Shown: positions 1 through 8,249, counted from the stretch's first letter. The stretch is DNA of 31,339 nucleotides from ZC4RG35 sp964388105 (GCA_964388105.1 CAYLYQ010000020.1:1-31339); one strand, 5' to 3'. Notes: generated by a model not told the origin, from the letters alone. A program made the numbers and translations.

Positions 1-57
1 GCGACACACCCATCAGCCGTGTCACCAACGTGGCTGAACAGCACAACTAATCCACAG

Positions 58-795
58 CTAGACAGCGTCTCGGTTGCGGAGGGCCCAGGTCAGCACCGCC
101 CAGCCCAACACGACCGCCACTCCGAGTTTGACCACGCCGCCGCCGACGCCGGGAGCGACTGGCCCCAGCGCCGCCTCGGCGACCTCCTCCGGGAACGAAG
201 GGGCGAGGTCGGCATAGATGGAGACGGCGATCCGCCAGATCGAGATCTGGGCGACACCGTCGATGAGGGCGGCAACCACCGACTCGAGGACGACCACATA
301 GCCCAGGCCGAACAGGAGCGATCGCGGAGCGAGGTATCCGAGCGGAACGAAGAGGGCGGCGTATCCGATGGCAGCAGCCACGAAGAGGGTGATCCCGGGC
401 CACGCGTGGGACAGGTCGATGCCACCGGCGAGTGCTCCGAGAAGGGTCAAACCCCAGGCGGCGACTCCGATGGCGATCGCGGTGGCGGCGCCCCCGCCGA
501 TGGCCGCGGCCGAGAACCGGGTGCGGGCGACGGGCTTCATGTAGATGTACGGCAGGGTCCCGGCGTCGCGTTCATCGCGCAGGGTGCTCACCGTCAGGAT
601 GAGGACGGCGATCGCGAACGTGAACCCGGCCGTCGTCACCGACAGGGGATAGGTGGCGTCGCCGCCTCCGAAGGAGTCCTGGATCCCCGAGGACAGCCAC
701 ACGACCAAGCCGGCCACCGAGGAGAGGGCGATCAGGCCGATGACCCGGCCCCGAGTCATCATGCGGCGGAAGAAGTGGACGGCGAGCGTCGTCAT
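58..795 (-). CDS. ABC-2 type transporter permease
   Basis: Integral membrane subunit of an ABC exporter, 245 residues. After a short basic N-terminus (a RR pair and a TRGR stretch) it shows about six hydrophobic segments and an ERDAGTL stretch before the second pair, typical of ABC-2 permeases that work with a separate ATPase. The ATG start (793-795) overlaps the TGA of the preceding ATPase gene (792-794) as ATGA, so translation is probably coupled. It is the last gene of the five-gene ligase/ABC operon in this window. The substrate cannot be read from the sequence. Bases 1-57 beyond its TAG stop hold nothing I can call. Confidence 0.85.
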   Translation of the reverse strand: MTTLAVHFFRRMMTRGRVIGLIALSSVAGLVVWLSSGIQDSFGGGDATYPLSVTTAGFTFAIAVLILTVSTLRDERDAGTLPYIYMKPVARTRFSAAAIGGGAATAIAIGVAAWGLTLLGALAGGIDLSHAWPGITLFVAAAIGYAALFVPLGYLAPRSLLFGLGYVVVLESVVAALIDGVAQISIWRIAVSIYADLAPSFPEEVAEAALGPVAPGVGGGVVKLGVAVVLGWAVLTWALRNRDAV

Positions 796-1709
796 GTCGA
801 ATGCACCAGGTAGCGGAACACGGATTCGAGCGACTCGTCGGCGGGCTGCAGCTCGATGATCCGAACGCCGTTTTCGACAGCCATTCGGGGCAGGGCGATG
901 GCCACCTCGCGGGCATCCGAGGTCTCCACGCGAAGCCGCCCGTCCTCGATGTGCACCCCCACCACGCCGTCGGTGCGAAACAGAGCCGAAGCCAGCCGGC
1001 GCGGGTCGGAGCACTCGACATAGATCTGCCGCGGGCGATCGGTCATCGCCGCCCGGATCGTGGCGACGCTTCCGACCGCCGCGAGCCTGCCGTCGACCAT
1101 GGCGACGACACGGCCCGCCATTCGCTCGACTTCGGCCAGGACGTGGGAGGACACGATCACGGTCCGGCCCGCGGCGCCGAGCTCCCGGAACAGCCGGATC
1201 AACTCGGCTCGTTGCACCGGGTCAGCCCCGTTGAGCGGCTCGTCGAGCAGCAGCACCTGAGGGTCGGTGACGAGGGCGGATGCCACTTTCGCCCGCTGGC
1301 GCATCCCTTTGGAGAAGGTGCCGAGGGCGCGGTCGGATGCTCCAGTGAGCCCGACGATCGCCAGCACCTCCTGGGCCTTGGCGACGGGGTCGTCCACGCC
1401 GGCCAGCCGGCCCATGGTCTCGATGAACCGTCGCGCGGTGTCCCGCTCGTACATCGCTTCGTCCTCCGGGACGAGCGACATCTCCCGGTAGACCCCGACG
1501 TCCTCCCGGGGGTCGCGTCCGAGGACCTTCACCTCGCCCTGAGATGGCTTCTGCAGCCCGGCGACCAGCCGCATGAGGGTGGTCTTACCCGCACCGTTGG
1601 GGCCGAGGAGCCCGGTGACACCGGGTCCGAAGCCGATCGAGACGTCGCTGACCGCCACCTTGAAGCCGAACCACTTCGAGACCTCGGTGAGCACGACCGT
1701 GTCCGTCAC
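792..1709 (-). CDS. ABC transporter ATP-binding protein (second module)
   Basis: Cytoplasmic ATPase of an ABC-2 exporter, 305 residues. Walker A GPNGAGKT lies at residues 36-43, the signature is the variant FSKGM at 132-136, Walker B LLLDEP is at 153-158 and the switch histidine (SSHV) is near 189. The Q-loop region reads VPEDE, with Glu where Gln is usual; the other ATPase of this operon has MPE at the same place. The GTG start at 1709 is chosen because GGAGG stands just upstream and the alignment begins there. Its start overlaps the TGA of the upstream permease gene by 4 bases (GTGA). It presumably pairs with the permease at 58-795. About 90 residues follow the nucleotide-binding domain. 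Confidence 0.9.
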   Translation of the reverse strand: MTDTVVLTEVSKWFGFKVAVSDVSIGFGPGVTGLLGPNGAGKTTLMRLVAGLQKPSQGEVKVLGRDPREDVGVYREMSLVPEDEAMYERDTARRFIETMGRLAGVDDPVAKAQEVLAIVGLTGASDRALGTFSKGMRQRAKVASALVTDPQVLLLDEPLNGADPVQRAELIRLFRELGAAGRTVIVSSHVLAEVERMAGRVVAMVDGRLAAVGSVATIRAAMTDRPRQIYVECSDPRRLASALFRTDGVVGVHIEDGRLRVETSDAREVAIALPRMAVENGVRIIELQPADESLESVFRYLVHST

Positions 1710-2587
1710 GCCAGCCTCCTGTATCGGGAGCGCACGAACCAGGCGGTGGCCAGCACGGCGACGGCGATCACGACCGCGGAGACCCACGGATCGAAGCCGG
1801 CCTGACTGGCGGGATAGCCGAACGGGCCGCCGAAGAGCTGGTCGCGGATGATCCTGGGGTGTTGATCGGGAGCGATGAGGGCGAACCAGCGGGCGCCTGG
1901 GAAGTCCGACATGGAAACCCGGGAGGCGATCCCGTTTCCGGCGACAACCGTTCCCAACAGGGCAGCTGAAGCCATGCCCGGTCGCTTGATGATCGAAGAG
2001 AAGAAGAAGACCAGCGCGCCGTGCATGGCGATGAACGCCGCTGCCGTGACTGGCACCTTCCAGAGGACGTCGAGGTGGTCGCCCATGTAGGCCAGGAACC
2101 CGTCCTCCGCGATCAGCCCCAGACCGAGGTGGAGGACGAGCTGGGGGACTATGTACATGGCGCCGACGACAGTGACGAAGGCCAGTGTCTTGGCGCCCAG
2201 GTAGCCGTTGACCGTCAGCGGACGGGAGAAGTACACCGAGAGCACCCCGTTGGTGCGGTCGGGGATGAGCAACTGCGGGCCGGCGTAGGCAATGAAGATC
2301 AGAGAGATCCACGAGTAGGCGTCGAACAGGTCGCCGTAGGTCGGGAGGCCCTCGGCCAGGGCACCAGCGAGGGAACCGATCGCGAAGTGGGCCCCAACGA
2401 TCACGATCGCGGTGATGAGGGCGATGGCCATCATCGTCCAGGGGAAGATCTTCGCCCGGGCCTTGCGTCCGAGCCCGAAGATGCGCTTCAGGCCCTCCTT
2501 GTACACGGCGCGGCGCGCGCCGGCCGGGCCGCGTCGGGGGCCGTCGTACTTCCGATAGCCGCGGTCGAAGATGACGCCGTCGGTCAC
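1706..2587 (-). CDS. ABC-2 type transporter permease (first module)
   Basis: Membrane subunit of an ABC exporter, 293 residues. The N-terminus carries the RGYRKYDGPRRG stretch, which I associate with this family of actinobacterial ABC-2 permeases. A cytoplasmic basic loop follows, then about six hydrophobic segments, and the protein ends in a basic tail (RSRYRRLA). The GTG start at 2587 overlaps the stop of the upstream ATPase (GTGA) and its own TGA overlaps the GTG of the next ATPase, so it sits tightly in the operon. It most likely partners the ATPase at 2584-3489. The cargo is unknown. Confidence 0.85.
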   Translation of the reverse strand: MTDGVIFDRGYRKYDGPRRGPAGARRAVYKEGLKRIFGLGRKARAKIFPWTMMAIALITAIVIVGAHFAIGSLAGALAEGLPTYGDLFDAYSWISLIFIAYAGPQLLIPDRTNGVLSVYFSRPLTVNGYLGAKTLAFVTVVGAMYIVPQLVLHLGLGLIAEDGFLAYMGDHLDVLWKVPVTAAAFIAMHGALVFFFSSIIKRPGMASAALLGTVVAGNGIASRVSMSDFPGARWFALIAPDQHPRIIRDQLFGGPFGYPASQAGFDPWVSAVVIAVAVLATAWFVRSRYRRLA

Positions 2588-3489
2588 TGCTGCTCCCCGT
2601 GGACGAGAAAGAGCTGTTCGAGCGAGGCCGAGCCCCGGGTCATCCGAACCAGCCCCGTTCGCAGCCGCGCCGCCGCCCCGACGATGGCGTCTTCGAGGCC
2701 TTCCCCCGGGCCCACCACGATGCGAAGCCCGTCGACCACCGCGTCGATTCCGCGTTCCCGGAGCATGGCAGCCAGCTCGTCCGGGCGTTCCAGGACCTCG
2801 GCGAGGACCGTGGCCTCCTTCTCGAAGCCCTTGAGCGGAGCCGACCGCAGCAGGCTGCCGGCGTCCAGCATCACCACCCAGTCGCAGGTCCGCTCGATGT
2901 CGGTGAGGACGTGTGAGGACACGATGACGCTGATGTCGAACGTGCCGAGGCGCCCGATCAGGTCGAGCATCTGTTCCCGGCCCTCGGGATCGAGGCCCGA
3001 CGCCGGCTCGTCGAGGAGAACGAGTTCTGGGTCGTGCACGATCGCCTGCGCCAGCTTGACCCGCTGGCGCATGCCCGTCGAGAAGTCACCGAGATATCGG
3101 AACCGCTCTTCTTCGAGCCCGACGAGAAAGAGGGTCTCCGACGAGCGCCTCTTCGCCTCGCGCGAGGGGAGTCCCGCCAGCTCGGCGGTGTAGGCGACGA
3201 AGTCGGCTGCCGTCTGATCCAGCGGCACGCTGCCGACCTCGGGCATGTACCCGACCCGGGCCCGCACCTCGAGAGGCTCGGTCTCCGGGTCGTGGCCGAG
3301 GACCTGGGTCCTCCCCGCCGTGGGATGGAGGAGGCCGAGGAGGATCCGGAGCATCGTGGTCTTCCCGGCGCCATTGGCTCCGACCAGCCCGGTGATCCCC
3401 TTCGGTATCGACAGATCGAGGTCACGCAGCGCAACGACCTCGCCGTAGTCATGGGTCAGCCCGCTGACCTCGACGACCCCGTCACCCAT
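2584..3489 (-). CDS. ABC transporter ATP-binding protein (first module)
   Basis: Nucleotide-binding subunit of 301 residues. Walker A GANGAGKT is at 37-44, the signature FSTGM at 136-140, Walker B VLLDEP at 157-162, and a SSHV switch follows. The Q-loop position is Glu (YMPEVG), as in its paralogue downstream. The ATG at 3489 is chosen because the domain begins directly after it and because it overlaps the TGA of the DNA ligase gene as TGATG (one shared base), which suggests translational coupling. The longer reading to 3579 would run deep inside the ligase gene and has no support. Confidence 0.9.
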   Translation of the reverse strand: MGDGVVEVSGLTHDYGEVVALRDLDLSIPKGITGLVGANGAGKTTMLRILLGLLHPTAGRTQVLGHDPETEPLEVRARVGYMPEVGSVPLDQTAADFVAYTAELAGLPSREAKRRSSETLFLVGLEEERFRYLGDFSTGMRQRVKLAQAIVHDPELVLLDEPASGLDPEGREQMLDLIGRLGTFDISVIVSSHVLTDIERTCDWVVMLDAGSLLRSAPLKGFEKEATVLAEVLERPDELAAMLRERGIDAVVDGLRIVVGPGEGLEDAIVGAAARLRTGLVRMTRGSASLEQLFLVHGEQQ

Positions 3490-4514
3490 CAGCCGGAGAC
3501 CACTTCCGAGAAACCCGGCCCCTCCGGGCGCTCCAGCTGGGACATCGTGCAGTCCTCGGCAGCCTTGTCGGGCCGCCACCGGTGAAAGCGCGTTGCGTGC
3601 CGGAAGCGGTCGCCCTCGAGTTGGTCATAGGAGACCTCCACCACCACCCCCGGCTGGATCGGCGTCCACGATTGGTCCTTGTCGCCGGTCCATCTGCTGA
3701 CCGCGCCCGGGACCCTCGCTTCGGCACCGAAGCTGTGGTCGACGGCGAGCTCCTGGAACCGCCGGAAGATCTCGACACGGTCGGCGTCACCGAAACCCGA
3801 GCAGTGGCCGATGAAGTGGAGCTCCCCTTGTTCGTTGTACAGCCCGAGCAGGAGAGATCCGATCTTGCCCCCGTCCTTGTGCTCCCGGAAGCCGCCCACG
3901 ACCACATCCACCGTGCGGCGATGCTTGATCTTGATCATGGCGCGCTTCCCGCTCAGGTACTTGCCCTCCGGGTCCTTGGCGACGACGCCGTCGCATCCGG
4001 CGGACTCGAACTCGTTGAACCAGCGTTTGGCGACTTCTTCGTCCTCGGTCTGCGGTGTGAGGTTCCAGGGATGAGTCAGTCCGGAGGCCAGCGAGACCAG
4101 TCGCTCACGTCGCTCGCGGAACGGAGCAGACCGGAGGTCGTCACCCTCGTGAGCGAGCAGATCGAAGGCCACCAGCTCGGCGGGGGTTGCCTTGGAGAGC
4201 ATGTCCACGCGGGACTGGGCGGGGTGGATGCGCTGTTGCAGCGAGTCGAAGTCCGTTGCGCCCTCGACGACGACCACGATCTCGCCGTCGACGACGGTGC
4301 CTTCGGGGAGCTGCTCTAGGGCACTCCGCAGCTCCGGGAAGTAGCGCAACAACGGCCGTTCGTTGCGGGAGTCGAGCCGTAGCTCCGGCGCCGACCAGGA
4401 CAGCGAGCGGAACCCGTCCCATTTCGGCTCGTAGAGGAAGGTCCCGGGGGGCCAGCCTTCGTAGACACGCGCCTCCATGGTGGGCACCGGAGGGGGGAAG
4501 GGGTGGCCGGGCAC
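3489..4514 (-). CDS. ligC: ATP-dependent DNA ligase, LigC-like
   Basis: Seals nicks in DNA with ATP through an enzyme-AMP intermediate; 341 residues, close to actinobacterial LigC. Visible nucleotidyltransferase motifs are motif I KWDGFR with the adenylated lysine at residue 31, motif III DGEIV at 76-80, FDLL at 117-120, motif IV DGVVAK at 175-180 and motif V KIKH at 195-198. An OB-fold region follows. There is no polymerase or nuclease domain, so this is not full-length LigD, and no Ku gene lies in the window. The GTG start at 4514 has no Shine-Dalgarno but a TAAACT -10 box six bases upstream, so the gene is probably leaderless. It heads an operon with two ABC exporters. Confidence 0.88.
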   Translation of the reverse strand: MPGHPFPPPVPTMEARVYEGWPPGTFLYEPKWDGFRSLSWSAPELRLDSRNERPLLRYFPELRSALEQLPEGTVVDGEIVVVVEGATDFDSLQQRIHPAQSRVDMLSKATPAELVAFDLLAHEGDDLRSAPFRERRERLVSLASGLTHPWNLTPQTEDEEVAKRWFNEFESAGCDGVVAKDPEGKYLSGKRAMIKIKHRRTVDVVVGGFREHKDGGKIGSLLLGLYNEQGELHFIGHCSGFGDADRVEIFRRFQELAVDHSFGAEARVPGAVSRWTGDKDQSWTPIQPGVVVEVSYDQLEGDRFRHATRFHRWRPDKAAEDCTMSQLERPEGPGFSEVVSG

Positions 4515-4520
4515 CGGATG

Positions 4521-4526
4521 AGTTTA
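4521..4526 (-). promoter_or_regulatory. -10 box of leaderless ligase promoter
   Basis: TAAACT on the minus strand, six bases before the GTG at 4514, with no ribosome site between. It lies back to back with the promoter of the YihY-type gene, only 8 bases away. Confidence 0.55.
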
Positions 4527-4534
4527 CGCCCGGA

Positions 4535-4540
4535 TACCCT
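4535..4540 (+). promoter_or_regulatory. -10 box of leaderless yihY-like promoter
   Basis: TACCCT fits TANNNT and ends 8 bases before the ATG at 4549. No Shine-Dalgarno sequence lies in the spacer. Confidence 0.5.
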
Positions 4541-4548
4541 CAGGCCCG

Positions 4549-5406
4549 ATGCCGGCCCGGATCAAGAGAGCGGCCCGAGCCGTGTACGAAGTCGGCCGGA
4601 GCGCCGCCGAGAGCTACGGACGGGACCGGGGAGGCAGGATGGCCGCGGCTCTGGCCTACCGGACGCTCTTCGCCCTCGCACCGCTCCTCCTCCTCGCCAT
4701 CGGGGTGTTCGGCCTGGTGATCGGCGATGCCGAGGAAGCGAGGCGGCTCGTGGTGGACGCCATCGGAAGCCTCGTCGGACCGCAGGTCAGCGAGTCCATC
4801 GAGTCGCTGGTCGTTTCGGCCGTCAATGCCTCCGACACGACCGCCATCGTCGGCTTCGCTCTTTTCGCCTGGGCCGCGTCGTCCCTCTTCATGGACCTCC
4901 AGGTGAGCCTCCACGACGTCTTCCGGGTGCCGAGGGAGCAGACCGTCGGCTGGCGCGCGTTCCTCCGCCGCCGCGCCATCGCCATCGCATGGTCGATGAG
5001 CTTCGGCGCACTGCTCATCGCCGCTTGGCTGGCCACCGCCGCCGGGGGGTGGCTCGCCGACCTGGTCCCCCCGCGGTTCCAGCTGGCCCACACCCTGGTC
5101 GAGATCGGGACGCGGGTCGCGGCTCTCGCCGTCGTGCCTGTGGTGTTCATGCTCATGTATCGCACCCTGTCGGGTGCCCGGATCCGGCGCCAGTCGTTGT
5201 GGGTCGGTGGCCTGGTGACGGCGGTGGCGTTCCTGGCCACCGCCTACTTCGCGGGGATCTACTTCTCGTGGGATCGAGACACATCGGCCGGTCAGGTGGC
5301 TGGTTCTGCCGTCGTGCTGCTCCTCCTGGCCTACTTCCTCGCCTCTTCGATCATCATGGGGGCCGAGATCACACGAGCCCATCACGAGCGGCTGGTCGAG
5401 CAATAG
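4549..5406 (+). CDS. YihY/BrkB family inner-membrane protein
   Basis: Predicted polytopic membrane protein, 285 residues, of the family once mislabelled ribonuclease BN. It begins with a basic amphipathic stretch (RIKRAARAVYEV), then the family-typical GRMAAALAYRTLFALAPLLLL first membrane segment, and shows about six hydrophobic segments in all. The C-terminus ends in a hydrophilic tail after GAEITRAHHERL, also typical. The function of the family is not settled; transport or envelope roles have been proposed. The start at ATG 4549 is supported by the TACCCT -10 box. Its TAG stop (5404-5406) forms the first half of the next gene's -10 box. Confidence 0.88.
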   Translation: MPARIKRAARAVYEVGRSAAESYGRDRGGRMAAALAYRTLFALAPLLLLAIGVFGLVIGDAEEARRLVVDAIGSLVGPQVSESIESLVVSAVNASDTTAIVGFALFAWAASSLFMDLQVSLHDVFRVPREQTVGWRAFLRRRAIAIAWSMSFGALLIAAWLATAAGGWLADLVPPRFQLAHTLVEIGTRVAALAVVPVVFMLMYRTLSGARIRRQSLWVGGLVTAVAFLATAYFAGIYFSWDRDTSAGQVAGSAVVLLLLAYFLASSIIMGAEITRAHHERLVEQ

Positions 5407-5409
5407 TCT
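5404..5409 (+). promoter_or_regulatory. -10 box overlapping the upstream stop codon
   Basis: TAGTCT fits TANNNT and is 7 bases before ATG 5417. Its first three bases are the TAG stop codon of the upstream gene. Confidence 0.5.
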
Positions 5410-5416
5410 CGCGGTC

Positions 5417-5983
5417 ATGCCCGTCGACCTTCCCGGCTTCGTCACCGATCTCAAGGAGCACGCCACCGAGCACGGCTTCCACGTCCACGACGAGAGGCAC
5501 TTCATGGAGACCTACTCGCTGCGGCAGTCATGGGAGGTCGACGTCCACCCGGAGGCGGGGTGTGGCCGCCCCATCGATCTCCATCTGGCACTCGACGTGG
5601 ACCCCCGGATCGTCCTCTCGCTGGAGGATCACCTCGACACCCTGGATGACGATGCCGCCGAGCCGGAAGGCGACTTCGACCTGGACCTCTACTTCAACTG
5701 GGCAGTGCCGCCACTGCAGACCCCGCCTGACCTGTTGATCCTGGCCACCGACGTCGCGGGGATCGGAGGCACCACTCTTCCGATCGAGGTCTCCGCGATC
5801 GACTCCTACGACGCGGTCACCGACGCCGCGGTGCGGAGGCTGACGATCATGGGCAAGGTGCGCGTGAGCCTGGTCGACGTCGTGCTGGGTCGGGAGCAAC
5901 TGTGCGAGGTTCTCGACGCGGCGCGCGAAGTCTCTGAGTACCTGCTCGACCGGGTCGACGGGTGGATGGAGATCCCGGACTAG
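5417..5983 (+). CDS. Conserved-type hypothetical protein, 188 residues
   Basis: I do not recognise this protein. It is acidic and soluble-looking, without a signal peptide or membrane segment. The N-terminal third has HGFHVHDERHF; the middle carries an acidic run (DDDAAEPEGDFDLDLYF); the C-terminal part looks helical (DAAREVSEYLLDRVDGW). The ATG start is supported by the TAGTCT -10 box 7 bases upstream. Its TAG stop overlaps the TAG stop of the convergent gene in the palindrome CTAG (5980-5983). Position-three GC bias matches the neighbours, so it is very likely a real gene. Confidence 0.75.
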   Translation: MPVDLPGFVTDLKEHATEHGFHVHDERHFMETYSLRQSWEVDVHPEAGCGRPIDLHLALDVDPRIVLSLEDHLDTLDDDAAEPEGDFDLDLYFNWAVPPLQTPPDLLILATDVAGIGGTTLPIEVSAIDSYDAVTDAAVRRLTIMGKVRVSLVDVVLGREQLCEVLDAAREVSEYLLDRVDGWMEIPD

Positions 5984-6390
5984 AAGATCATCTGGATCAG
6001 CGCCCACACGCCGATGAACGCCGTGGTGCCGGCCAGCGTGAGGAAGAGGGCACGGGTCAGGGGCTTCGGCGGCGGTGCCTGCCGGACGCCATCACCGGCC
6101 GGTGCGGCGGTTGCGGTCGCCGGGCGGGCCCTGGCCTCCGCATGTGCCTCCCGGACTATCCCGACAGTCCGAGCGAAGGCGTCTGGCCGGAATGGCCGGA
6201 AGGTGAGGGCGTCGTTGTCAGCGGCGATGACGAAGGTGTCGTCCCCGGATGCCTCGAGGCGATATTCGTCTCGACCCCACTCGCCGATCTCCGTCCCGTT
6301 GGACGAAAGGCGTATTCCGTCTTCTTCGACCCCAAGGATCACAGGGATCTGCTCGCCGTCGAGCTCCACTACACCGTCGAACAAAGGCAC
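5980..6390 (-). CDS. Small tail-anchored membrane protein with a beta-rich N-terminal domain
   Basis: 136 residues. Residues 1-75 look like a beta-rich, possibly PH-like, cytoplasmic domain (alternating ELDGEQIPVILGVEEDGI and a FRPFRP turn). A linker rich in Ala, Pro and Arg follows, and the last 22 residues form one hydrophobic segment ending IQMIF, so the protein is probably anchored by its tail with the domain inside the cell. The fold suggestion is inference. The GTG start at 6390 has a GGGGGTGAG ribosome site about 6 bases upstream, unlike its leaderless neighbours. Its stop shares CTAG with the convergent gene. Confidence 0.65.
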   Translation of the reverse strand: MPLFDGVVELDGEQIPVILGVEEDGIRLSSNGTEIGEWGRDEYRLEASGDDTFVIAADNDALTFRPFRPDAFARTVGIVREAHAEARARPATATAAPAGDGVRQAPPPKPLTRALFLTLAGTTAFIGVWALIQMIF

Positions 6391-6413
6391 TGGCTCACCC
6401 CCGTGTCACGTAC

Positions 6414-6419
6414 AAGTTA
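6414..6419 (-). promoter_or_regulatory. Probable -10 box of the tail-anchored protein gene
   Basis: TAACTT on the minus strand, about 24 bases before GTG 6390. This leaves room for a short leader that carries the GGGGGTGAG ribosome site (6395-6403). Confidence 0.35.
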
Positions 6420-6455
6420 GGCGATCCAGCTCCGATGGGAAGGGTCGAGCTGAGT

Positions 6456-6468
6456 GGGTTTTCAACCC
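6456..6468. repeat. Inverted repeat upstream of usp
   Basis: GGGTT-TTC-AACCC, a perfect 5-bp inverted repeat. It lies 4 bases upstream of the TACGAT -10 box, within the usual -35 spacer. It may be an operator; chance is not excluded. Confidence 0.35.
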
Positions 6469-6471
6469 CTG

Positions 6472-6477
6472 TACGAT
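6472..6477 (+). promoter_or_regulatory. -10 box of leaderless usp promoter
   Basis: TACGAT fits TANNNT and ends 6 bases before the ATG at 6484, with no ribosome site. Confidence 0.55.
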
Positions 6478-6483
6478 TCCCGC

Positions 6484-7257
6484 ATGGTCGAGAACGCCCG
6501 AGAGGGTCTGGTGGTCGTCGGCGACGATGGCTCTCCGGCTGCGGATGTCGTCTGGCAATGGCTCACGTCCCACCCCTGGGACGGATGGGAGATCGAGGTG
6601 GTGACCGCCGACGCGGAGAGCGCGGTATGGGGCGAGCCCGTTGCCGGGAAGCCCTGGTCGCCGTCTTGGGCCCGTGCCGCCACCCCTCCTGGTGCCATAG
6701 GAGTGAGTCATCTCAAGTACGCCTGTGATCCCCGCGTCATGCTGGCCGAGAGGTCGGACGCCGACCTCGTGGTCGTGGGACGGCATCGCGGCACCGGTCG
6801 ATTCGGCTTCCTGGGGAGCACCAGCGAGTGGCTCGTCCACGACCCGCCGGCGCCCCTCGCTGTGATCGGCCAGGGGGATCGCATGACCAAGGTGCTCCTG
6901 GCGGTCGACGGCTCGGCGCACTCCGACCGTGCGTTGGAGGTCTTCGGCTCGCTGCCCGGGTCGTCGGCGGCTGCGGCTGTCGTCGTCACGGTCGACGATG
7001 GCCGGGCCGACACCGCGGCGGCCGGCGAGGCCGCATCGGCGCTGGAAGGGCGGGTGGCGTCGGTGGAGACCGAGATCTTGCCGGGTCGCCCCACCGAGAC
7101 GCTGCTGCGAGCGATTGCCGATACGGGCGCTGACATGGTCGTGCTTGGCACCAAGGGTCTCACGGGCTGGCAGCGAATCCGAGTCGGGTCGACCGCCGGC
7201 GCTCTGGTCCGCAGGGCGGAATGCAACATGCTCGTGGCCGCGGCGGAGTCCGAGTGA
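6484..7257 (+). CDS. Tandem universal stress protein (two Usp domains)
   Basis: 257 residues made of two Usp (alpha/beta nucleotide-binding) domains. Domain one (about 8-130) begins LVVVGDDGS and has the loop VVGRHRGTGRFGFLGST. Domain two (about 135-255) begins VLLAVDGS and has VLGTKGLTGWQRIRVGSTAG, the G-2x-G-9x-G-S/T motif of ATP-binding Usp proteins. The second domain fits the motif better than the first. Tandem Usp proteins act in the cytoplasm in dormancy or stress in many actinobacteria. The ATG at 6484 is preferred over upstream codons because of the -10 box. The TGA stop overlaps the GTG start of terC (GTGA), implying co-expression. Confidence 0.92.
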   Translation: MVENAREGLVVVGDDGSPAADVVWQWLTSHPWDGWEIEVVTADAESAVWGEPVAGKPWSPSWARAATPPGAIGVSHLKYACDPRVMLAERSDADLVVVGRHRGTGRFGFLGSTSEWLVHDPPAPLAVIGQGDRMTKVLLAVDGSAHSDRALEVFGSLPGSSAAAAVVVTVDDGRADTAAAGEAASALEGRVASVETEILPGRPTETLLRAIADTGADMVVLGTKGLTGWQRIRVGSTAGALVRRAECNMLVAAAESE

Positions 7258-8249
7258 ATCTCTTTCTCCTCGTCAGCGAGAGCTCAACCCAGCGATTCGC
7301 CAGTTTCGACGTTCCCGGCTGGGTCTGGATCGCCTTCGGCGCCTTCGTCTCGGTGCTCCTCCTCATCGACGTCCTGCTGGTGCACCGCAGGCCCCACGTC
7401 ATCTCGATGCGGGAGGCGGCGATCGAGTCGTCGATCTGGATCGCGATCGGCCTGGGCTTCACCGTGGTCCTGCTCGCCTGGCAGGGGGGACAGGCCGCCG
7501 GCGAGTACCTGGCGGGCTACCTGATCGAGAAGAGCCTCTCGGTGGACAACGTCTTCGTCTGGGCGGTGATTCTCAGCTACTTCGCGGTGCCCCCGCAATT
7601 CCAGTTCCGGGTGCTCTTCTGGGGCATCTTCGGCGCCCTCATCCTCCGTGCGGTGTTCATTTTCGCCGGGGTCGCCCTCATCGAGAGGTTCGACTGGATC
7701 CTCTATGTCTTCGGGGCATTCCTGATCTTCACGGCCTTCAGGATCGCCCGCCACCAGGACGTGGAGGTACATCCGGAGGAGAACCCGGTATTGAAACTGG
7801 TGCGCAAAGTCGTGCCGTCGACGACCGAGTACGACGGACAGAAGCTGTTCACCAGGGTCTCGGGCCGCCTGCTGGCGACCCCGCTGTTCGCGGTCCTGAT
7901 TCTCATCGAGTCGACCGACGTCGTGTTCGCAGTGGACTCGATCCCGGCGATCCTCGCCGTCAGCCGCGAGCCGTTCATCGTGTTCTCCTCGAACGCGTTC
8001 GCCATCCTTGGCCTGCGGGCCCTCTATTTCTTGCTCGCCGGGATGGCCGGACGGTTCCGTTACCTGAACCTGGGGTTGGGGATAATCCTCGGGTTCGTCG
8101 GCGTGAAGATGATCGTCGCCGAGTGGTACCACCTGCCGATCTGGGTGAGCCTCACCTTCATCGCGCTGGTTTTGACGGTCACCATCGTGGCGTCACTCCG
8201 GGCGGAGAAGCGCGATGCCGCTTCGGCGCCGTCCGACCCTGACGTCTAG
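7254..8249 (+). CDS. TerC/Alx family integral membrane protein
   Basis: 331 residues with about eight or nine membrane segments. The two family motifs are present: SVDNVFV at 96-102 and ESTDVVFAVDSIPA at 219-232, whose acidic residues lie in membrane segments and bind metal in this family. TerC/Alx proteins are linked to manganese handling and metallation of exported proteins; tellurite resistance is the older label. The GTG start overlaps the usp stop. The TAG stop lies in CTAG (8246-8249), shared with the convergent gene. Its role beside a Usp protein is not known. Confidence 0.9.
   Translation: MNLFLLVSESSTQRFASFDVPGWVWIAFGAFVSVLLLIDVLLVHRRPHVISMREAAIESSIWIAIGLGFTVVLLAWQGGQAAGEYLAGYLIEKSLSVDNVFVWAVILSYFAVPPQFQFRVLFWGIFGALILRAVFIFAGVALIERFDWILYVFGAFLIFTAFRIARHQDVEVHPEENPVLKLVRKVVPSTTEYDGQKLFTRVSGRLLATPLFAVLILIESTDVVFAVDSIPAILAVSREPFIVFSSNAFAILGLRALYFLLAGMAGRFRYLNLGLGIILGFVGVKMIVAEWYHLPIWVSLTFIALVLTVTIVASLRAEKRDAASAPSDPDV

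Noticed and set aside
1..57. A gene at the extreme left edge
   Set aside because: Only 57 bases lie beyond the permease stop, with no motif, ribosome site or promoter that I can support.
19..813. Long open frames antisense to the ABC, ligase and other genes across the window
   Set aside because: High GC content removes stop codons in the opposite frames. These readings have odd composition (rich in Arg, Gly, His) and no family motifs, while the sense frames have clear ones.
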